A DNA stretch of 64,000 nt from Aeromicrobium piscarium (GCF_007421815.1 NZ_VLNT01000012.1:1-64000), one strand, 5' to 3'. Counted from the stretch's first letter, positions 33,265 through 42,033 are shown. The notes: a model not told the origin generated them from the letters alone. Numbers and translations: made by a program.

Positions 33265-33510
33265 ATGAAGCGCGACATCCACCCCGCCTACCGGCCCGTG
33301 GTGTTCCGCGACCGTGCCGGCGGCCTCACGCTGCTGACCCGGTCCACGGCCACCAGCGACGACACCATCGACCTCGACGGGCAGACCTACCCCGTCATCG
33401 ACGTCGACATCTCCGCGGCCAGTCACCCGTCCTGGACCGGACGCGGACGAGTCATGGACACCGAGGGCCGCGTCGAGCGGTTCAACCGGCGCTACGGAGC
33501 CGGCCGGTGA
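33265..33510 (+). CDS. rpmE2: Ribosomal protein bL31, type B (zinc-free)
   Basis: 81 residues: [20 protein letters not shown], then [22 protein letters not shown] and [10 protein letters not shown], the bL31B pattern with no CxxC. AAAGG precedes the ATG. First gene of the rightward arm of the Zur divergon; its stop overlaps the start of the CobW-like gene. Confidence 0.95.
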   Translation: MKRDIHPAYRPVVFRDRAGGLTLLTRSTATSDDTIDLDGQTYPVIDVDISAASHPSWTGRGRVMDTEGRVERFNRRYGAGR

Positions 33511-34577
33511 CCACCCCCGTCGCGATCGTCACGGGCACCCAGGCCGAGGCCGTCGAACGCACGGTGCTCACCCTCGCGTGGGACACGCTCGGTGCCGTCG
33601 CGGTCCACCACACGATCGACGTCACCCGCCAGACCCTCACCCGCGTCGTCGCCGACCACACCGGCATCCTCGAGCGCGAGGAGCTCGACCTCGATCACGC
33701 CTGCGCCAGCTGCGCGCTGCGCGAGGACATCCTGCCCACGCTGGCGCGCCTCGCCCACACCGGCCGATGGAGCTCGATCGTCGCCCACCTGCCTATCAGC
33801 GCCGACGCGACCGGCATCTGCCGCGTCATCGACTACGACCCGGGGTACCGCGACCTGCTGCGCGTCAGCGAGGTCATCGCCGTGGTCGACGGACCGGAGT
33901 GGGAGAACGACCTGCTCGGCGACGACCTGCTGATCGAGCGCGAGATCCACACCTCGGCCGAGGACGGACGCAGCGTCGCCGAGACCCTCAGCTCACTGAT
34001 CGAGTACGCGGACACCGTGCTGGCGGTGGGCGAGTTCCCCGACGAGGGAGGCGATCTGATCTCGGTGCTGGCCCGTCCCGGAGCCCGACTCGTGCCCGAC
34101 CATCTCGTCTACGCCCTCGACCCCGGCCGGACCCGCCATCACGATGCCGCCGAGGCCTGGGTCGATCCGATGGGAACCCAGCCGGTCGGACTGATCGAGG
34201 AGGGCACCGCCTGGACCGTGGAGCTGCGCTCGGACCGCCCCTTCCACCCCGGGCGGCTCCGCGAGCACATCGCCGAGCTGGGCGGAGGCCCGCGCCGCTC
34301 GCGCGGATGCTTCTGGCTGGCATCGCGCCCCGGTCAGGCCTGCGAGTGGTCCGGCGCGGGCGGCCAGCTCAGTGTCGGCACCGCGCTCGTGCAGCCCGAC
34401 GGACCGCCGCACACCCGGCTGCTCGCGACCGGCGTCGACGACGACATCGACGAGCTCGTCACGTTGTTCAACCGCTGCCTCGTCACCGACGAGGAGATCG
34501 CCAGGCGCGGCTGGACCTGGAACATCGCCGACGACGGATTCGACCCCTGGCTCGGCCCGATCGAGCGCGCCGCCTGA
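33507..34577 (+). CDS. mrf: CobW/COG0523-like protein without a P-loop; probable Mrf-type hibernation factor
   Basis: 356 residues. The C-terminal CobW_C domain is clear ([21 protein letters not shown]), and [11 protein letters not shown] stands where the CobW GCxCC motif should be. The N-terminus reads [19 protein letters not shown], with no GxxGxGK[ST] Walker A, so GTP binding is unlikely. In mycobacteria a CobW-like gene (Rv0106; Mrf in M. smegmatis) lies divergent from rpmB under Zur control and recruits the hibernation factor Mpy to zinc-free ribosomes. The same place and company here support an Mrf role. A zinc-chaperone role is the alternative. It overlaps rpmE2 by four bases. Confidence 0.75.
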   Translation: MTTPVAIVTGTQAEAVERTVLTLAWDTLGAVAVHHTIDVTRQTLTRVVADHTGILEREELDLDHACASCALREDILPTLARLAHTGRWSSIVAHLPISADATGICRVIDYDPGYRDLLRVSEVIAVVDGPEWENDLLGDDLLIEREIHTSAEDGRSVAETLSSLIEYADTVLAVGEFPDEGGDLISVLARPGARLVPDHLVYALDPGRTRHHDAAEAWVDPMGTQPVGLIEEGTAWTVELRSDRPFHPGRLREHIAELGGGPRRSRGCFWLASRPGQACEWSGAGGQLSVGTALVQPDGPPHTRLLATGVDDDIDELVTLFNRCLVTDEEIARRGWTWNIADDGFDPWLGPIERAA

Positions 34578-34595
34578 CCCCACGGAGGAGACCCC

Positions 34596-34772
34596 ATGGC
34601 CGTACCGAAACGCAAGACCTCACGTAGCAACACGCGGCATCGCCGCAGCCAGTGGAAGGCCAAGCCCGTCGATCTGGTCCCGGTGACCACCGGCGGCGAC
34701 ACCGTCCGCGTCCCGCGCCGCCTCGTCAAGGCGGTCCACGCGGGACTCGTCGACCCCAAGGAGTACCGATGA
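34596..34772 (+). CDS. rpmF: Ribosomal protein bL32, zinc-free form (58 aa)
   Basis: Reads [20 protein letters not shown] and then [12 protein letters not shown]...DPKEYR. The MAVPKRKTS start is diagnostic of bL32. It lacks the CxxC...C-C zinc ribbon of the usual form. GGAGGAG precedes the ATG. Its stop overlaps the bL36 start (ATGA). Confidence 0.93.
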   Translation: MAVPKRKTSRSNTRHRRSQWKAKPVDLVPVTTGGDTVRVPRRLVKAVHAGLVDPKEYR

Positions 34773-34891
34773 AGGTCCGCAACTCGATCCGCTCACTGAA
34801 GAACCAGCCCGGATCCCAGGTCGTCCGCCGCCGCGGCCGCACCTACGTCATCAACAAGCAGAACCCCCGCCTCAAAGCCCGCCAGGGCTGA
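34769..34891 (+). CDS. rpmJ: Ribosomal protein bL36, zinc-free (YkgO-like) form (40 aa)
   Basis: Reads [39 protein letters not shown]. This is the 40-residue YkgO-like form without the C-C-C-H zinc ligands of standard bL36. Last gene of the rightward Zur-type operon; it overlaps rpmF by four bases. Confidence 0.94.
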   Translation: MKVRNSIRSLKNQPGSQVVRRRGRTYVINKQNPRLKARQG

Positions 34892-34914
34892 GGATCGGTG
34901 AGCGACCGCTTAGA

Positions 34915-35928
34915 GTGAGCGGCGTGACCACCACGACGCAGCAGATCACCCTCGCCCAGCGGCCGACCGGCCTCCCCGACGACTCGACCTGGTCGCTCGA
35001 CACCGTCGAACTGCCCGATCCCGAGGACGGTCAGTTCCTGGTCCGCATCGATCACATCTCCCTCGACCCGGCCATGCGCGGCTGGCTCAATGACGTGCGC
35101 TCGTATGTGCCGCCGGTACAGATCGGCGCGGTCATGCGCGCCGGCGCCACCGGCCGTGTCGTCACGTCGCGTCACCCGGACTTCGCCGAGGGCGATGCGG
35201 TGACCGGAACCTTCGGCGTCACCGAATACGCGATCAGCGACGGCACCGGCGTCAGCCGCATCGACCTCGACGTGGCCGACGCCCCCACCTGGCTCGGTGC
35301 GCTCGGCATGCCGGGCATCACCGCCTACTTCGGCCTGACCGATGTCGGCGAGCTGCACGAGGGCGACACTGTCGTGATCTCGGCCGCCGCCGGTGCCGTG
35401 GGCAGCGTCGCCGGTCAGATCGCCAAGGCCCGCGGCTGCCGCGTCATCGGCATCGCCGGAGGCCCGGAGAAGACGGCGTGGTTGCGTGAGATCGGCTTCG
35501 ACGAGGCGATCGACTACAAGAACGAGAACGTGTTCAAGCGGCTGCGCGCCGTCGCCCCGGACGGCATCGACATCTATTTCGACAATGTCGGCGGCGACAT
35601 CCTCGACGCCGCTCTCGCCAACCTGCGGCGCGGTGCCCGGGTGGTCATCTGCGGAGCGATCAGCCAGTACAACGCGGAGTCGCTGCCTCCCGGACCGAGC
35701 CGGTACATGTCGCTGCTCGTCTTCCGTGCCCGGATGCAGGGCTTCGTCGTCTTCGACTACGAGGACCGCTATCCCGAGGCGATCGACGCCATCGGCGCGA
35801 TGATCACCGAGGGCTCGCTCCAGGCCCGCGAGACCGTGGTCGACGGTGGCGTCGCGGCCTTCGGCGACACCCTCCTCGGACTCTTCCGCGGAGACAACAC
35901 CGGCAAGCTGGTCCTGCGCGTGGACTGA
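34915..35928 (+). CDS. NADP-dependent oxidoreductase, MDR family (CurA/leukotriene-B4 dehydrogenase type)
   Basis: 337 residues. The cofactor-binding motif is VISAAAGAVGSVAGQIAKARG (AAxGxVG), followed by VIGIAGGPEKTAWL, DEAIDYKNE and DIYFDNVGGDILDAAL, the signature of the zinc-free MDR subgroup that reduces alpha,beta-unsaturated ketones with NADPH. It starts at the GTG at 34915 or the in-frame GTG at 34924; neither has a strong ribosome-binding site. It is 23 bp past rpmJ, but the function suggests a separate unit. Confidence 0.9.
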   Translation: MSGVTTTTQQITLAQRPTGLPDDSTWSLDTVELPDPEDGQFLVRIDHISLDPAMRGWLNDVRSYVPPVQIGAVMRAGATGRVVTSRHPDFAEGDAVTGTFGVTEYAISDGTGVSRIDLDVADAPTWLGALGMPGITAYFGLTDVGELHEGDTVVISAAAGAVGSVAGQIAKARGCRVIGIAGGPEKTAWLREIGFDEAIDYKNENVFKRLRAVAPDGIDIYFDNVGGDILDAALANLRRGARVVICGAISQYNAESLPPGPSRYMSLLVFRARMQGFVVFDYEDRYPEAIDAIGAMITEGSLQARETVVDGGVAAFGDTLLGLFRGDNTGKLVLRVD

Positions 35929-36004
35929 GATGCGGGACGTGTCGTTCGGTGGTTGCCTGGGTACTGGATCAAGCAGCCAGCCGATCGACGCGAAAGGTTG
36001 AACG

Positions 36005-36892
36005 ATGCCTGCACCCGACACCACAGAACCGGCGCTCTCCCAGGGCTTTCCTCGCCAGCAGCAGGAGCCGCCCGGGTCGACCCATGAGATGACGCCGCGC
36101 CCCGATCACGGTGAGGACACCTACGAGGGTCACGACCGCCTCTCGGGCAAGCGCGCCCTTGTGACGGGAGGCGATTCGGGTATCGGCAGGGCCGTCGCGA
36201 TCGCCTTCGCCCGCGAGGGAGCCGATGTCGCCTTCACCTATCAGCCCGAGGAGAACGACGACGCCCGCGAGACGGCACGCTGGATCGAGGACGCCGGTCG
36301 CACGGCCCTGGCGATCGAGGCCGACCTACGCGATCCCGCGACGTGCGAGCGCGTCGTGCACGAGACGGTCTCGCAACTCGGCGGTCTCGATGTGCTCGTC
36401 AACAATGCCGGCTTCCAGTACGCGCGCGGCGACAGCATCGCCGACATGAGCGACGAGCAGATCGACCGCGTGCTCGCCACGAACCTCAAGGCGATGTTCG
36501 TGCTGACCCGCGAGGCGCTGGAACACCTGCGCGCGTCGCGCGGCAATGTCATCAATGTGTCGTCGATCCAGGCCTATGAGCCGTCGACCTCGCTGCTGGA
36601 CTACGCCTCGACCAAGGCAGCGATCAACAACTTCACCGTCAACTTCGCCCAGGAGGCGGGGCCGCACGGTGTCCGCGTCAATGCCGTGGCGCCGGGCCCG
36701 ATCTGGACGCCGCTGCAGCCGGCGACGCAACCGCCGGAGAAGCTCGAGCAGTTCGGCCAGGACACACCTCTGGGGCGTGCCGGCCAGCCCGCGGAATGCG
36801 CGCCGGCCTTCGTGTTCCTGGCGAGCGATCAGACGGCCAGCTACGTGTCGGGCACGGTGCTCGGCGTGACAGGTGGAAAGGGGGTGTTCTGA
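36005..36892 (+). CDS. SDR-family oxidoreductase, general-stress type (YghA/GspA39-like)
   Basis: 295 residues. The 45-residue front (PQQ-rich, PGSTHEMTPRPDHGEDTY) is characteristic of the stress SDR subgroup. NAD(P) binding is TGGDSGIGRAVA, NNAG is VLVNNAGFQY, catalytic Ser and Tyr-x-x-x-Lys are NVSSIQAY and YASTKAA. A GAAAGG ribosome-binding site precedes the ATG. The TGA overlaps the start of the SAP-like gene at 36892. Confidence 0.92.
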   Translation: MPAPDTTEPALSQGFPRQQQEPPGSTHEMTPRPDHGEDTYEGHDRLSGKRALVTGGDSGIGRAVAIAFAREGADVAFTYQPEENDDARETARWIEDAGRTALAIEADLRDPATCERVVHETVSQLGGLDVLVNNAGFQYARGDSIADMSDEQIDRVLATNLKAMFVLTREALEHLRASRGNVINVSSIQAYEPSTSLLDYASTKAAINNFTVNFAQEAGPHGVRVNAVAPGPIWTPLQPATQPPEKLEQFGQDTPLGRAGQPAECAPAFVFLASDQTASYVSGTVLGVTGGKGVF

Positions 36893-37167
36893 TGGCCAGG
36901 AAGGACAACGAGGAGAACCCGAGCCTGAAGAACCCGGACATGTACGAGGATCTCCGCGACGAAGGAGCCTCGAAGGAGAAGGCGGCGCGGATCTCCAATG
37001 CCGCCGCCAATGAGGGCAAGAAGAAGGTGGGCGAGCGCGGCGGCAAGGCCGGGTCCTATGAGGACTGGACGGTCGACGAGCTCAAGGACCGCGCCAAGGA
37101 GCTCGGCATCGAGGGCTACTCGGACCTGAAGAAGGACCAGCTCATCGACAAGCTCCGCAACCACTGA
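36892..37167 (+). CDS. Small Rho-N/SAP-like protein (91 aa)
   Basis: Charged, DUF7218-like N-terminus (MARKDNEENPSLKNPDMYED, then GASKEKAARISNAAAN) followed by a SAP/Rho N-terminal type helix-loop-helix (WTVDELKDRAKELGIEGYSD, LKKDQLIDKLRNH). This fold binds nucleic acid in Rho and KorB-like proteins. The ATG overlaps the SDR stop, so the two are co-translated, presumably in a stress operon. Exact role unknown. Confidence 0.8.
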   Translation: MARKDNEENPSLKNPDMYEDLRDEGASKEKAARISNAAANEGKKKVGERGGKAGSYEDWTVDELKDRAKELGIEGYSDLKKDQLIDKLRNH

Positions 37168-37178
37168 GCCCACCTACA

Positions 37179-37308
37179 CGTTGAGTGGGGGGTCACCTCC
37201 CACGAGCGCAGCGAGCAGGGGGAACGTCAGGACGATGAAATCGGCGTCCAAACGTTCCCCCAAGCACTCCGCTGCGCTCCGTCCAGGGAGGTACCCCCAC
37301 ACTCAACG
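37179..37308. repeat. 130-bp inverted-repeat element, copy 1 (second copy at 56355)
   Basis: Ends CGTTGAGTG and CACTCAACG, with further paired blocks inside (ACCTCCC/GGGAGGT and GGGGGAACGT/ACGTTCCCCC). It lies between the convergent SAP-like and dps genes and could act as a two-way terminator. It matches the element at 56355..56473 in opposite orientation. Confidence 0.75.
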
Positions 37309-37314
37309 GGTGCG

Positions 37315-37839
37315 TCAGGCGTTGCGCTGACGAGGGAGGGACTGGTTGGCGACCCGGTTCTCGGCGTCGATCATCCAGGCGAGCTGCTCGATGCGCTCGA
37401 GGATGCTGTGGATGATGTCGGCCGTGGTGGGGTCCTCGGCATCGACATCGTCGTGGATGCGGCGCGCGGTCGCCGCGACGGCATAGAGGGCGCCGGTGAT
37501 GAGGTCCACCGTCTCGGTGGTGTCGACCTCGTCGGCCGGGAACTCCGCCAGGCTGGACTGCGCGGCCACCGTCTTGATCCGGCCGTCCGGGGTGACGTAG
37601 ACGGCGCGCATGCGCTCGGCGACGGTGTCGGAGAACTCCCGCGCGGCGTCGACGACCTCGTCGAGCTGCAGGTGCAGGTCGCGGAAGTTCTTGCCCACGA
37701 CATTCCAGTGCGCCTGCTTGCCCACGATGTGCAGGTCGATCAGGTCGACGTGCAGCTGCTGCAACTGCTCGGCCATCTTCGCCGAAGCGGTGAAGGGCGG
37801 GTGCGCGGTGTGGGTGGCGGTGGTGTCAACAGGGCTCAT
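37315..37839 (-). CDS. dps: Dps-family ferritin-like DNA-protection protein
   Basis: 174 residues from the ATG at 37839 (AGAGGA seven bases upstream; an upstream in-frame ATG at 37878 is less likely). The ferroxidase ligands are in DLHIVGKQAHWNVVGKNFRD (His) and LQLDEVVDAAREFSDTVAER (Asp, Glu), the standard Dps pattern. The last residues are basic (SLPRQRNA). It oxidises and stores iron and guards DNA from peroxide. A near-perfect palindrome lies just upstream. Confidence 0.92.
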   Translation of the reverse strand: MSPVDTTATHTAHPPFTASAKMAEQLQQLHVDLIDLHIVGKQAHWNVVGKNFRDLHLQLDEVVDAAREFSDTVAERMRAVYVTPDGRIKTVAAQSSLAEFPADEVDTTETVDLITGALYAVAATARRIHDDVDAEDPTTADIIHSILERIEQLAWMIDAENRVANQSLPRQRNA

Positions 37840-37859
37840 GATCATTCCTCTCACAATTT

Positions 37860-37880
37860 CTTTGAATGATTCAATCAAAG
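37860..37880 (-). promoter_or_regulatory. 21-bp near-palindrome upstream of dps
   Basis: CTTTGAATGATTCAATCAAAG, reading almost the same on both strands, 21 bp from the dps ATG. A second hairpin, AAACCTCA with TGAGGTTT, lies at 37910..37931. The pattern fits a Fur/PerR-family or similar repressor, but the factor is inferred. Confidence 0.45.
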
Positions 37881-38075
37881 CACGGTAAACACTGCAATTC
37901 CAGCAAGGGAAACCTCATCAAAGTGAGGTTTGGCTGAGCTTGGCGGAGGAGTGCCCGGCCCCGCGCCCCGAGGTAACGCCGCTATTACCAACACTTACAC
38001 GCGGACGGTCCCGCGAGACGCTGCGCTCTCTAGTGTGATGGTCGCCACACTCTCTACCGCTGAGGACCACACACG

Positions 38076-38684
38076 ATGTCACACCAGTCCCAGACCGCCC
38101 CGCCGGATCTGACTGACACGCTGTCACCCGCACGCGCCGGAACCCTCGCGCTCGAGCACATCGGGATGCGCTACCCCGGCGCGGCGACGGAATCGCTCTC
38201 CGACATGTGCCTGGAGATCGAGGTGGGCGAGTTCGTCACCCTGCTCGGGCCCTCGGGCTGCGGCAAGACCACGACCCTGAGGATCATCGCCGGCTTCGAG
38301 AACCCCACCGCCGGCCGCGTGCTCCTCGACGGCACCGACATCACCGAACAGTCCCCCAACAAGCGGCCGATGTCGATGGTCTTTCAGAACTACGCCCTCT
38401 TCCCGCACATGAACGTGTACGACAACGTCGCCTTCGGCCTGACCATGCAGAAGTGGAAGCCCGCCGCGATCACCGATGCCGTCACCATCGCCCTCGCCAG
38501 CATGAACCTCACCGGCATGGAGGAGCGTTACCCCCATCAGCTCTCCGGCGGCCAGCAGCAGAGGGTCGCCCTCGCCCGCGCCATGGTGCTGCGCTGCCGG
38601 GGCCTGACCCTCACCCCCAGGGCGGTGACTTGCGCACCTCACGGCCCGACGGGCGGTGGGATAGGCGCCGCTCGCCGCGGTTGA
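38076..38684 (+). pseudogene. Truncated PotA-type ABC ATPase
   Basis: The first 170 residues are a good PotA/MalK-type ATPase: Walker A LLGPSGCGKTTTLR, Q-loop VFQNYALFPHMNVYDNVAFG, signature LSGGQQQRVALARAMV. Similarity stops there, and the last 30 residues are translated family 1 repeat sequence. Walker B, the H-loop and the OB-like regulatory domain are missing, and no permease or binding protein follows. It is therefore probably non-functional. An ATPase lacking Walker B cannot hydrolyse ATP normally. Confidence 0.8.
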
Positions 38685-38703
38685 GACGTGCGTAGGTCAC
38701 CGC
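38621..38703. repeat. Family 1 palindromic repeat, copy d, at the break point of the truncated ATPase
   Basis: GGCGGTGACTTGCGCACCTCACGG and GGCGGTGGGATAGGCGCCGC face GACGTGCGTAGGTCACCGCG. It starts right where the ATPase homology ends. Confidence 0.7.
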
Positions 38704-38756
38704 GCCGGTCATGACCTCCAGGCCGAGGAATGCAGAATCCGCACGCGCGATCCGGT

Positions 38757-39515
38757 TCACACGAGGCGCTTCACCAGGCCGAGGGGTGCGTGCTTCATAA
38801 CGGGAGCAAGAGGCGCCCAGGGCAGCGTCGGCACGCAGGCCTCGGCGACCTCGGCCTCGATCTTGCCCACCAACGCGCGACTGCCAGTCTCGGTGTCGAC
38901 CATCAGCTTCGCCTCCTGGTCCACGCCCTCGTTCATCTCCGAGGCGATATAGCCGGGGTAGAGGGTGGTGACCTTGATATCGAGGCCCTTACGGCCGATG
39001 AGATCCATCCGGATGCCCTCGGCCAGGTGCGCGACGGCTGCCTTGGTCGCGGCGTAGGTGGTCATCGAGGAGGGCATCCCACGCATCGCCGACATCGATG
39101 AGATCAGCACCAGATGACCTGTCTTGCGCTCGTAGAAATGCTCCATCGCCGCCTCGCACTGGGCCAGCGCCCCCAGCACATTCGTCTGCGCCGTCTCGAG
39201 ATTGGCCGCGAACCGGCCGGTGCCGATCCGGCCGCCCTTGCCGAGTCCGGCGTTGACGATGACGCGATCCAGTCCGCCGTGCTCCGTGGCCGCCTCACCG
39301 ACGACCTCGAAGACCCGGTCGTGATCGTTGACGTCGAGGGCGTGCACACTCACCTCGATCCCGGGATGCGCGGCCAGCAGCTCGGCCTGGAGCGCGTCGA
39401 GCCGGTCCGTGCGCCGCGCCGCCAACGCGAGATGACCGCCCTTCTCCGCCAACACGCGGGCCATCCCCTCGCCGATGCCGGAGGACGCTCCCGAGATGAA
39501 GGTGGTACGACGCAT
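38757..39515 (-). CDS. SDR-family oxidoreductase
   Basis: About 252 residues from the ATG at 39515 (GAGGAG upstream; the frame is open to 39674). Rossmann motif ISGASSGIGEGMA, VIVNAGLG in place of NNAG, catalytic Ser in LISSMSAM and Tyr-x-x-x-Lys in YAATKAAVAHL. The C-terminus (LGLVKRLV) lacks a membrane anchor. Reaction: NAD(P)-dependent reduction or oxidation of an unknown carbonyl or alcohol. It lies beside the family 1 and 2 repeats. Confidence 0.88.
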   Translation of the reverse strand: MRRTTFISGASSGIGEGMARVLAEKGGHLALAARRTDRLDALQAELLAAHPGIEVSVHALDVNDHDRVFEVVGEAATEHGGLDRVIVNAGLGKGGRIGTGRFAANLETAQTNVLGALAQCEAAMEHFYERKTGHLVLISSMSAMRGMPSSMTTYAATKAAVAHLAEGIRMDLIGRKGLDIKVTTLYPGYIASEMNEGVDQEAKLMVDTETGSRALVGKIEAEVAEACVPTLPWAPLAPVMKHAPLGLVKRLV

Positions 39516-39624
39516 ACAGACTCCTCGACGTGTGACGCGGTTGTTCGTTGGAGTATGGCAGCGGTCCCCACGATCGCGGGCGCGAATCCGAGAAGGTTCC
39601 GGAGGTCGCGCACGCCATCGGCAG

Positions 39625-39707
39625 TGGTAGCTGATCAACCCCATCCAGCGCCGATAACGTTGACCACCTACCACCAGCGGGACGGAAAGGTTGATGACCT
39701 ACCGCCA
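39625..39707. repeat. Family 2 repeat units in both orientations
   Basis: GGTAGCTGATCAACCCC (inverted) at 39626, AACGTTGACCACCTACCACC at 39657, and GGAAAGGTTGATGACCTACC at 39685. The last matches the units at 25010..25060. Confidence 0.55.
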
Positions 39708-39719
39708 CCCGGCGAGGGG

Positions 39720-40361
39720 CTAGCGGTAGGTGACCAGGTCGCGGGCGAGGTGGGTGTGCTCGTTGAAGCTCAGCAGCCGGGGGCCGGTCGACCCGGAGAT
39801 GACCGTGGTGACGCTCGCGTTGATGATGACATCGTTGAGACGCTGGAACAGGGCATCGTCGCCGGTGAGCAGATGCGAGACGATCATCGCGATCGGGCCG
39901 CCCGAGGTGAACACGGCGACGCTGCGACCGGGGCCGGCCGTCGCGACGGCGGCATCGAAGGCGCCCATGACGCGTTCCACGAAGACGCTGTAGGGCTCGT
40001 CGTACTCCCCCACCCCGGATCGCCAGTCCGCGATCGCCTGGTTGAGCAGCCGTTGGAAGGCCTTGCTGTCCAGCCCGAGCGCCCCGGCATCGTGCGCGGT
40101 GGCGATGCCGACGTGGTCGTACTCGTTCCAGCCGGCGTCGACGTCATAGCCGTCCGGTCCGCCGCAGGCATCGATCGCCGCGATCGCGGTCTGCGCGTGC
40201 CGTTTCATCGAACCGGCCACCGCATCGGTGGGCACGAAACCCTCGGCCTCCCACCCCTGGCCCAGAGCGCTCGACTGCGTCTCGCCGATCGGAGACAACA
40301 CGTCGTAGTCGTCGCTGCCGAACGAGGCCTGACCATGACGAATGAGATGCACGACACCCAC
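39720..40361 (-). CDS. Histidine phosphatase (phosphoglycerate mutase-like) family protein
   Basis: 213 residues. LIRHGQASFG is the RHG motif with the phosphorylated histidine, RHAQTA gives the second arginine, and AVFTSGGPIAMIV holds the place of the second catalytic histidine region (here TSGG rather than THGG). Substrates of this family range from sugar phosphates to phosphoproteins, so none is assigned. The lack of a clear GH at the fourth motif is a small oddity. Confidence 0.8.
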   Translation of the reverse strand: MGVVHLIRHGQASFGSDDYDVLSPIGETQSSALGQGWEAEGFVPTDAVAGSMKRHAQTAIAAIDACGGPDGYDVDAGWNEYDHVGIATAHDAGALGLDSKAFQRLLNQAIADWRSGVGEYDEPYSVFVERVMGAFDAAVATAGPGRSVAVFTSGGPIAMIVSHLLTGDDALFQRLNDVIINASVTTVISGSTGPRLLSFNEHTHLARDLVTYR

Positions 40362-40489
40362 GCCGCGACCCTACCGGCAGGTAGCGCCACGACGACGAGC
40401 GGCGTGCTCCTCACCCCGTCCACCGCCGTCACACCGTCTACCGGCCCACGGCTCGCGCGGATGCGGAACCCGAGGCTAGTCTCACGTTC

Positions 40490-41908
40490 ATGAGTACGTC
40501 GGGAGTGAGATTTCCAGGCGACAGCACCTCAGCCACCGCACGGGAGGTCGTGGCCGAGGCGTTGCGCGAGGTCGACGCGGTCGGCGCGCGGGCTGTCCAG
40601 AACGAGACCAACTGGCGCCGGGGATATCTGGCGCACTTCACCCGCCTCGTGGAGGCGGGTATCGGATCGCCGGAAGCCGCGGTCGCCATCGCCGAGGCCG
40701 GGCTCCACGCGGCGAACGAACGCTTCCGCTTCGACGACGTGCCGCTCAGCAAGGCCACCGACAGCGCCCGGGTCACGCAGGCCTTCCACACCCGCACGAT
40801 CGAGGGTGGCGCCGAGCCGGAGACGGAGCTGACGATCCCGTACCGCGGCGAGCGTCTCCGCGGCCGCCAGCTGACCGATCAGCTCGACGCATGGGTGGCG
40901 AACGGCGTCATCACGGCCTCCTGCGCGCAAGCCGTGACCCGGGTGCAGCAGAACCCCGAATGGTTGCGCCTGGAGGGCGACACCGTCGCCGTGCTCGGCG
41001 CCGGTGCCGAGATGGGGCCCTACCGCGCGTTGCTGCGCTGGGGTGCGGAGGTCGTCGCCCTCGATCTGCCGCGCCACGACATCCAGGAACGCATCCGCGA
41101 GCACGCCGAGACCGGTGCGGGGCGCGTGCACCTCCCCGCTCGCATCGTCATCGACGACGCCAGCGAGGCCGGGGCGGACATCGTGCACGAGCTCCCGGCC
41201 ATCGCCCAGTGGCTCGAGGACATCGACGGACGACTCGTACTCGGCAACTACTGCTATGCCGACGGCGGCACCCACGTCCTCGTCTCGATGGCGGCCGACG
41301 CACTCGGCAGCCACCTGCGCCAGCGCCGCCCAGACACCGCCCTGGCCTTCCTCGCCACCCCCACCGATGTCTTCGCGGTGCACGGGGCGGAGGTCGTGAC
41401 GGCCAACGACCGGTACAGCCACGCCTCGCGATTCCTGCGGACACCGCTGCGCGTCGTGAGCGGTGGACGGCTCCTGCAGCGCAACTATCCCCCGCTCGCC
41501 GACATGGGCATCTGCGACGCCCTCGTCCCGCAGCAGGGCCCGAACTACGCCTTCGCCAAGCGACTCCAGCGCTGGCGGGCGACCTCGGCACGGCACGACG
41601 GGGCGCTCGTCTCGCTCAATGTCGCCCCCGCGACCCGAACGCGATCGGTGATCAAGAACAAGGCCCTCGCGGCCGCCTACGCGGGTGCGCACCGCTTCGG
41701 CGTCGAGGTCTTCGATCCCGCCACGAGCAACGTGCTGATGGCCGCGCTGCTCGTGCACGATCTGCGGGCCGACGAAGCGCCGCAGGTCGAGCCCTGGATG
41801 GACGAGGCGCAGAACGCCGCCCACGGCGGGTTGTGGACGGCCGCCTATCACCCGCGCAGCGCCCTCGGCCTCGCGGCGGTGCTGGGCGTCGGCGCCCTGC
41901 GCGGCTGA
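40490..41908 (+). CDS. Conserved hypothetical with a Rossmann-like nucleotide-binding motif (472 aa)
   Basis: Family not recognised by name. Around residues 160-190 it reads VAVLGAGAEMGPYRALLRWG and then EVVALDLPR, a GxGxxxG-type dinucleotide fold with a following acidic strand end. Other conserved-looking blocks are YCYADGGTHVLVSMAADAL, DALVPQQGPNYAFAKRLQRW and SVIKNKALAAAYAGAHRFGV. It starts at the ATG at 40490, divergent from the phosphatase. No enzyme activity can be assigned from sequence. Confidence 0.7.
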   Translation: MSTSGVRFPGDSTSATAREVVAEALREVDAVGARAVQNETNWRRGYLAHFTRLVEAGIGSPEAAVAIAEAGLHAANERFRFDDVPLSKATDSARVTQAFHTRTIEGGAEPETELTIPYRGERLRGRQLTDQLDAWVANGVITASCAQAVTRVQQNPEWLRLEGDTVAVLGAGAEMGPYRALLRWGAEVVALDLPRHDIQERIREHAETGAGRVHLPARIVIDDASEAGADIVHELPAIAQWLEDIDGRLVLGNYCYADGGTHVLVSMAADALGSHLRQRRPDTALAFLATPTDVFAVHGAEVVTANDRYSHASRFLRTPLRVVSGGRLLQRNYPPLADMGICDALVPQQGPNYAFAKRLQRWRATSARHDGALVSLNVAPATRTRSVIKNKALAAAYAGAHRFGVEVFDPATSNVLMAALLVHDLRADEAPQVEPWMDEAQNAAHGGLWTAAYHPRSALGLAAVLGVGALRG

Positions 41909-41917
41909 GACTCCGCT

Positions 41918-42033
41918 GGCGGTGGGTAAGCATCCATCCTGTCCGGGCGAGCGGTGCCTCAACGTCCTTCCTGGCGCGCGAAAGGACGCTGACTCACCGA
42001 CGGTGGCTGGCGAAAGGACGCTGACTCACCGCC
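41918..42033. repeat. Family 1 repeat variant, copy e
   Basis: GGCGGTGGGTAAGCATCCATCC faces two copies of CGAAAGGACGCTGACTCACC. The flanks of the palindrome keep the ...GTCACCGCC/GGCGGTGA... skeleton with a different core. It lies between the stops of convergent genes. Confidence 0.6.

Noticed and set aside
34652-34891. 79-codon frame covering bL32 and bL36
   Set aside because: Only its last 40 codons (bL36) are real; the first part is the out-of-frame bL32 gene.
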